From positions 186,001-250,000 of the forward strand of contig NZ_RHOY01000002.1 in NCBI RefSeq assembly GCF_003946725.1: a DNA stretch of 64,000 bases. The letters run 5' to 3'. This stretch comes from Agrilactobacillus yilanensis (GTDB lineage Bacteria > Bacillota > Bacilli > Lactobacillales > Lactobacillaceae). Shown one piece after another: positions 61,065 to 64,000 of this stretch. The notes beneath the pieces are model-generated. The model did not search any database. It was not told the DNA's origin and saw only the letters and a list, made by a program, of their open reading frames with translations. Made by a program: the position numbers and the translations under genes. Position 1 is the stretch's first letter. Every line of letters begins with the position of its first letter.

Positions 61065-62630
61065 TTACATTTGTGGTGCTAAGATTCTTGCTAAATCTTC
61101 TTTAGCCGTATTTGTTGGTGTTAATTCAAAATTATCAACTAAATATTTCAAAATGTTTGGTGAAACAAAGGCTGGTAAAGTTGGGCCTAAGTGAATATTC
61201 TTGATACCTAGAGATAATAAAGTCAATAAGACAGCAACGGCTTTTTGTTCGTACCAAGATAAAACTAAAGTTAATGGTAAGTCGTTGACGTCACAGTCAA
61301 AGGCTTCTGCCAAGGCCAAAGCAACGGCAATTGCAGAGTAAGTATCATTACATTGCCCCATATCCATCATCCGTGGTAGGCCATTAATTGTCCCAAGGTT
61401 CATATCGTTAAACCGATATTTACCACAAGCTAATGTCAAAATTAAAGTATTTTCAGGCGATTCTTTGACAAATTCGGTATAATAGTTACGACCGACTCTA
61501 GCACCATCACAGCCACCGACTAAGATAATGTGTTTTAAGTCGCCTTTATTAACGGCGTCAACAACTTTGTCAGCTTGAGATAAGACAAAGTTATGACCAA
61601 AACCAGTTGTAACGGTGTGGCCGCCGTTGATCCCAGTCATTTCTTGTGGTGTATCATAGCCGCCAAGTTCTTTGGCTTGGGCGATGATTTGACTGAAATC
61701 TCTGTCAGCGCCGATATGTACCATACCAGGATAAGCCACAACAGATGTTGTATAAACCCGATCACGGTAAGATTTACCGACAGGCATGATGCAGTTTGTT
61801 GTGAATAAAACAGGTGCTGGCATATTCTTAAATTCTTTTTGTTGGTTCTGCCATGCTGTCCCAAAGTTACCTTTTAATTGTGGGTATTTCTTCAATTCAG
61901 GGTAGCCATGAGCTGGTAGCATTTCACCGTGGGTGTAAACGTTAACCCCTGTGCCAGTTGTTTGGTCTAATAATAGTTTCAAGTCATGTAAATCATGGCC
62001 AGAAATAATAACGAATGGGCCAGGTTCAATTGTCAATGGCACTTCTGTTGGCACTGGGTTACCATAAGATTCGGTATTTGCTTGATCCAAAAGTTTCATT
62101 GTATCAAAGTTAACACTGCCGGTTTCCATAACCAATGGCAATAAGTCGTCCATTGTGGCATTGTCATCACCCAATGTCCGCAATGCTTTTAGGAAGAAAG
62201 CATTGATCTTGTCATCTGTATAGCCTAAAGCTGCAGCGTGATGGGCATAAGCTGCCATCCCTTTCATGCCTAATAATGTTAACGCTTTTAAGGAACGGAT
62301 ATCATCGTCTGCTTCCCAGATATTATCCATGTCGTAAACAGCAACATCTTTAGCAGCAGCTTGTACATCATTAATTGTGCTTTGAATGGCAGGATCGTCA
62401 AAACTAACATTGGTTACGGTTGTAAAGAGGCCATCTAATACTAGTTGGGCCAGTGTACCGTTTACATTGCCTTCAGGGACAATTTTAGCTAAACCAATTA
62501 AAGAACCAATTAATTCATCTTGTAAGTTGGCAGTATCGACTTTCTTACCACAGACACCACCAGTTGTGCAGGCTTCACCGTTTCGAGTTTGTTCACATTG
62601 GAAACAAAACATTTCATTTTTATCTGTCAA
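61065..62630 (-). CDS. hcp: Hydroxylamine reductase / hybrid cluster protein
   Basis: A 521-residue hybrid-cluster protein. The N-terminal cysteines C-x2-C-x8-C-x5-C (CFQCEQTRNGEACTTGGVC) are the [4Fe-4S] type found in anaerobes, unlike the CX2CX11CX6C of E. coli Hcp. Hybrid-cluster ligands are seen in the later GGCDGARVG, ACGKYRFND and MGQCNDTYSAI. Reduces hydroxylamine to ammonia and, in E. coli, NO to N2O; so nitrosative stress defence is likely. The start is taken as TTG 62,630, nine bases after AGGAAGG; ATG 62,612 is too far from it. Confidence 0.94.
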   Translation of the reverse strand: MTDKNEMFCFQCEQTRNGEACTTGGVCGKKVDTANLQDELIGSLIGLAKIVPEGNVNGTLAQLVLDGLFTTVTNVSFDDPAIQSTINDVQAAAKDVAVYDMDNIWEADDDIRSLKALTLLGMKGMAAYAHHAAALGYTDDKINAFFLKALRTLGDDNATMDDLLPLVMETGSVNFDTMKLLDQANTESYGNPVPTEVPLTIEPGPFVIISGHDLHDLKLLLDQTTGTGVNVYTHGEMLPAHGYPELKKYPQLKGNFGTAWQNQQKEFKNMPAPVLFTTNCIMPVGKSYRDRVYTTSVVAYPGMVHIGADRDFSQIIAQAKELGGYDTPQEMTGINGGHTVTTGFGHNFVLSQADKVVDAVNKGDLKHIILVGGCDGARVGRNYYTEFVKESPENTLILTLACGKYRFNDMNLGTINGLPRMMDMGQCNDTYSAIAVALALAEAFDCDVNDLPLTLVLSWYEQKAVAVLLTLLSLGIKNIHLGPTLPAFVSPNILKYLVDNFELTPTNTAKEDLARILAPQM

Positions 62631-62728
62631 ATTTATCATCCTTCCTAGTAAGGGTTTGTCTTCTGTTTATAAGAATAACGCGCTTTCATTATGATATCGG
62701 TTGGTTTTACAACGGAAAGGAAAATTTT

Positions 62729-63382
62729 ATGGAAAAATTTTATCCAGTACTTTTAAAATCAAATCTTTTTAAACATATTTCATTGGCGGATATGCCAATG
62801 CTTTTAGATAAAGTAGAACCTAGTATCCGCTATTTTTCAGCGGGTAATCGAATTTGGCAGGCCGGCGATTCTGCTAAAGAATTCGGCCTAGTTTGTGCCG
62901 GAAAAGTACAAATTGTTAAAGAAAATCAGCGGGGTAATCGGATGATTCTAGCGCTGATTGAACCGGCGGGTATTTTCGGCGAAGCTTATGCTTACGCGGC
63001 AGCTGGAACGTTGCCGGTTTCAGTAGATGTTGTTGAAGATGCGACGGTTTTATTTTTTAGACCCGTCAAATTAATTGCGCAAGCCCATCTGCCCCAAGGC
63101 CCACAGCTGATTCAAAATATGATGCAGATTCTAGCAACCAAAAGTCTCATGCTGAATCAAAAAATTGAAGTTTTATCCCAACGTAAAATTACCGATAAAG
63201 TATTGACATTTTTACAGCTGGAACAAGCTAAGCAGCACCGAAATCATTTGGTCATTCCGTATAACCGCCAAGAAATGGCCGATTTTTTAGGTGTTGAGCG
63301 CTCTGCTTTATCAACTGCTTTAGGAGAAATGAAAAAAGAACGGCTGTTGGATTACCATAAAAATGAATTCACACTATTCTAA
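62729..63382 (+). CDS. Crp/Fnr-family regulator adjacent to hcp
   Basis: A 217-residue Crp/Fnr protein. The cyclic-nucleotide-like beta-barrel (residues about 30-120, IWQAGDSAKEFGLVCAGKVQIVKEN) is followed by a helix-turn-helix (YNRQEMADFLGVERSALSTALGEMKKERLL). It has no N-terminal cysteine set for an FNR [4Fe-4S] cluster. The recognition helix has R-S where CRP has R-E, so it should not read TGTGA. It is divergent from hcp across 98 bases and is probably its regulator, similar in role to HcpR. AAAGG lies before the ATG. Confidence 0.88.
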   Translation: MEKFYPVLLKSNLFKHISLADMPMLLDKVEPSIRYFSAGNRIWQAGDSAKEFGLVCAGKVQIVKENQRGNRMILALIEPAGIFGEAYAYAAAGTLPVSVDVVEDATVLFFRPVKLIAQAHLPQGPQLIQNMMQILATKSLMLNQKIEVLSQRKITDKVLTFLQLEQAKQHRNHLVIPYNRQEMADFLGVERSALSTALGEMKKERLLDYHKNEFTLF

Positions 63383-63395
63383 GTATTTGGGACCC

Positions 63396-63435
63396 AATCA
63401 AAAAAGCCTTGCTTTAAAGCAGGGCTTTTTTGATT
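63396..63435. terminator. Bidirectional terminator after the Crp/Fnr gene
   Basis: AATCAAAAAAGCCTTGC pairs with GCAGGGCTTTTTTGATT around a TTTAAA loop. Confidence 0.9.
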
Positions 63436-64000
63436 AGCCAGTGGTTCCAGGCCAGAGTTCAACGGGTAAAATATATTCCTTTTCAGTATCTTCATGGGCC
63501 AGACGCTGTTTTAAAACGTTGATCGCTGTTGTTGAAATCGCTTCAATTGGCTGAATAATCGTCGTCAGTGACGGGATTAAGTCACGAATCAATTTTGTGC
63601 CATCATAGCCGACCAATAGCAGATCATCGGGAATATGGCGACCAAATTCGGCAGCGACTTGCATAATTAAGGCCGCGTCAGTGTCATTTGCTGCAAAAAT
63701 ACCATCGACATCGGGATGTTCTTCAAGTAATTTTTGAAAAACAACTTTTTTGGCTTCCGAGCTAATATTAAAGTCTACGGTATAAGTCAGCGGTGTTAGG
63801 TTATGGGCCATCATCGTTTCTTCATAAGCTACTCGCCGCCGCTGGGAAGGCGTTTCCAATGTCAGAGGACCGTTGGTATGGATAATTTTTTCGGCACCGC
63901 GATCAATTAAGTGGGTCGTGGCCAAAACGCCACCGTGATAATTATCAGAAGCAATAATTGGAATATCTTCATTCATGATCCGGTCAATAGCCACCACTGG
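63434..64000 (-). CDS. LacI-family sugar operon repressor, C-terminal part
   Basis: The frame is open across the right edge, so about 189 C-terminal residues are present and the N-terminal helix-turn-helix is missing. SDNYHGGVLATTHLIDRGAEKIIHTNG and IFAANDTDAALIMQVAAEFGRHIPDDLLLVGYDGTKL are typical of the LacI ligand domain, closest in style to sucrose-type (ScrR) repressors. QPIEAISTTAINVLKQRL closes the domain. The regulated sugar genes would lie to the right of the window. Confidence 0.85.
   Translation of the reverse strand, partial: PVVAIDRIMNEDIPIIASDNYHGGVLATTHLIDRGAEKIIHTNGPLTLETPSQRRRVAYEETMMAHNLTPLTYTVDFNISSEAKKVVFQKLLEEHPDVDGIFAANDTDAALIMQVAAEFGRHIPDDLLLVGYDGTKLIRDLIPSLTTIIQPIEAISTTAINVLKQRLAHEDTEKEYILPVELWPGTTG

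Noticed and set aside
1-64000. CRISPR arrays, rRNA or tRNA genes, conjugation relaxase
   Set aside because: No regular direct repeats with spacers, no RNA gene signatures and no relaxase or coupling protein were seen. The TraX gene alone does not indicate transfer functions.

Overview
The window looks like a low-GC lactic acid bacterium, most probably Lactobacillaceae. The signs are a plantarum-type oleate hydratase, a three-part PntA1/PntA2/PntB transhydrogenase, a T-box-controlled BrnQ, CcpA (cre) and HrcA (CIRCE) operators, and strong AGGAGG ribosome binding sites. No rRNA, tRNA, ribosomal-protein or other core housekeeping gene was found. An apparently complete RepA_N-type replication and partition module lies at 24.1-27.7 kb, surrounded by accessory metabolism. 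The simplest reading is a megaplasmid or chromid. An integrated plasmid in the chromosome is the alternative, and a near-perfect chromosomal-type parS site at 22,795 keeps that open. All names rest on motif and family recognition by eye; no database search was run.

Layout. 0-8 kb: end of a DhaK/DhaQ-like gene and its DhaS-type regulator, a lone serine dehydratase beta subunit, TraX, an M20 amidohydrolase with an MFS transporter, an acetyltransferase and a lipase-like protein. 8-11.7 kb: a siderophore/haem-type ABC importer. 12-20 kb: two LysR regulators divergent from a four-gene molybdenum-enzyme operon. 20-24 kb: T-box plus brnQ, an NAD(P)-binding protein, a parS site and a decayed IS3-family element. 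24-27.7 kb: parA, a small parB-like gene, a repA leader with a predicted antisense RNA, and repA, all set among about 18 copies of a 13-14 bp quasi-palindrome. 27.7-30.2 kb: UvrA paralogue. 30.5-36.9 kb: divergent hexuronate operons (uxaC and transporter; uxaB and uxaA) with two identical cre sites. 37-41 kb: condensation-like protein, GDPD, PadR pair, aldo/keto reductase. 41-45 kb: hydG and feoB. 45-48 kb: oleate hydratase, a small unannotated ORF and TetR. 48-53.7 kb: gluconate operon. 53.7-57 kb: purine permease, deaminase, GntR and gene debris. 57-60 kb: pntAB. 60-64 kb: Hsp20, hydroxylamine reductase with a Crp/Fnr regulator, and a LacI-type repressor cut by the edge.

The genes share a theme: anaerobic redox balance and iron-sulfur enzymes. 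Hexuronate and gluconate catabolism feed the pentose phosphate/KDG routes. PntAB and Gnd adjust the NAD(P)H pools. The Mo-enzyme operon and Hcp are electron sinks. The ABC importer and FeoB bring in iron for the [4Fe-4S] proteins (Mo operon, HydG, Hcp, serine dehydratase).

The least ordinary items are: (1) the Mo oxidoreductase operon whose electron module is AsrA/AsrB-like, with a TorD chaperone fused to AsrA and no AsrC; (2) an orphan HydG, the [FeFe]-hydrogenase cofactor enzyme; (3) a repA control region combining a leader ORF, an antisense RNA and a hairpin touching the Shine-Dalgarno; (4) a centromere-like repeat family spread over 14 kb; and (5) the parS site.
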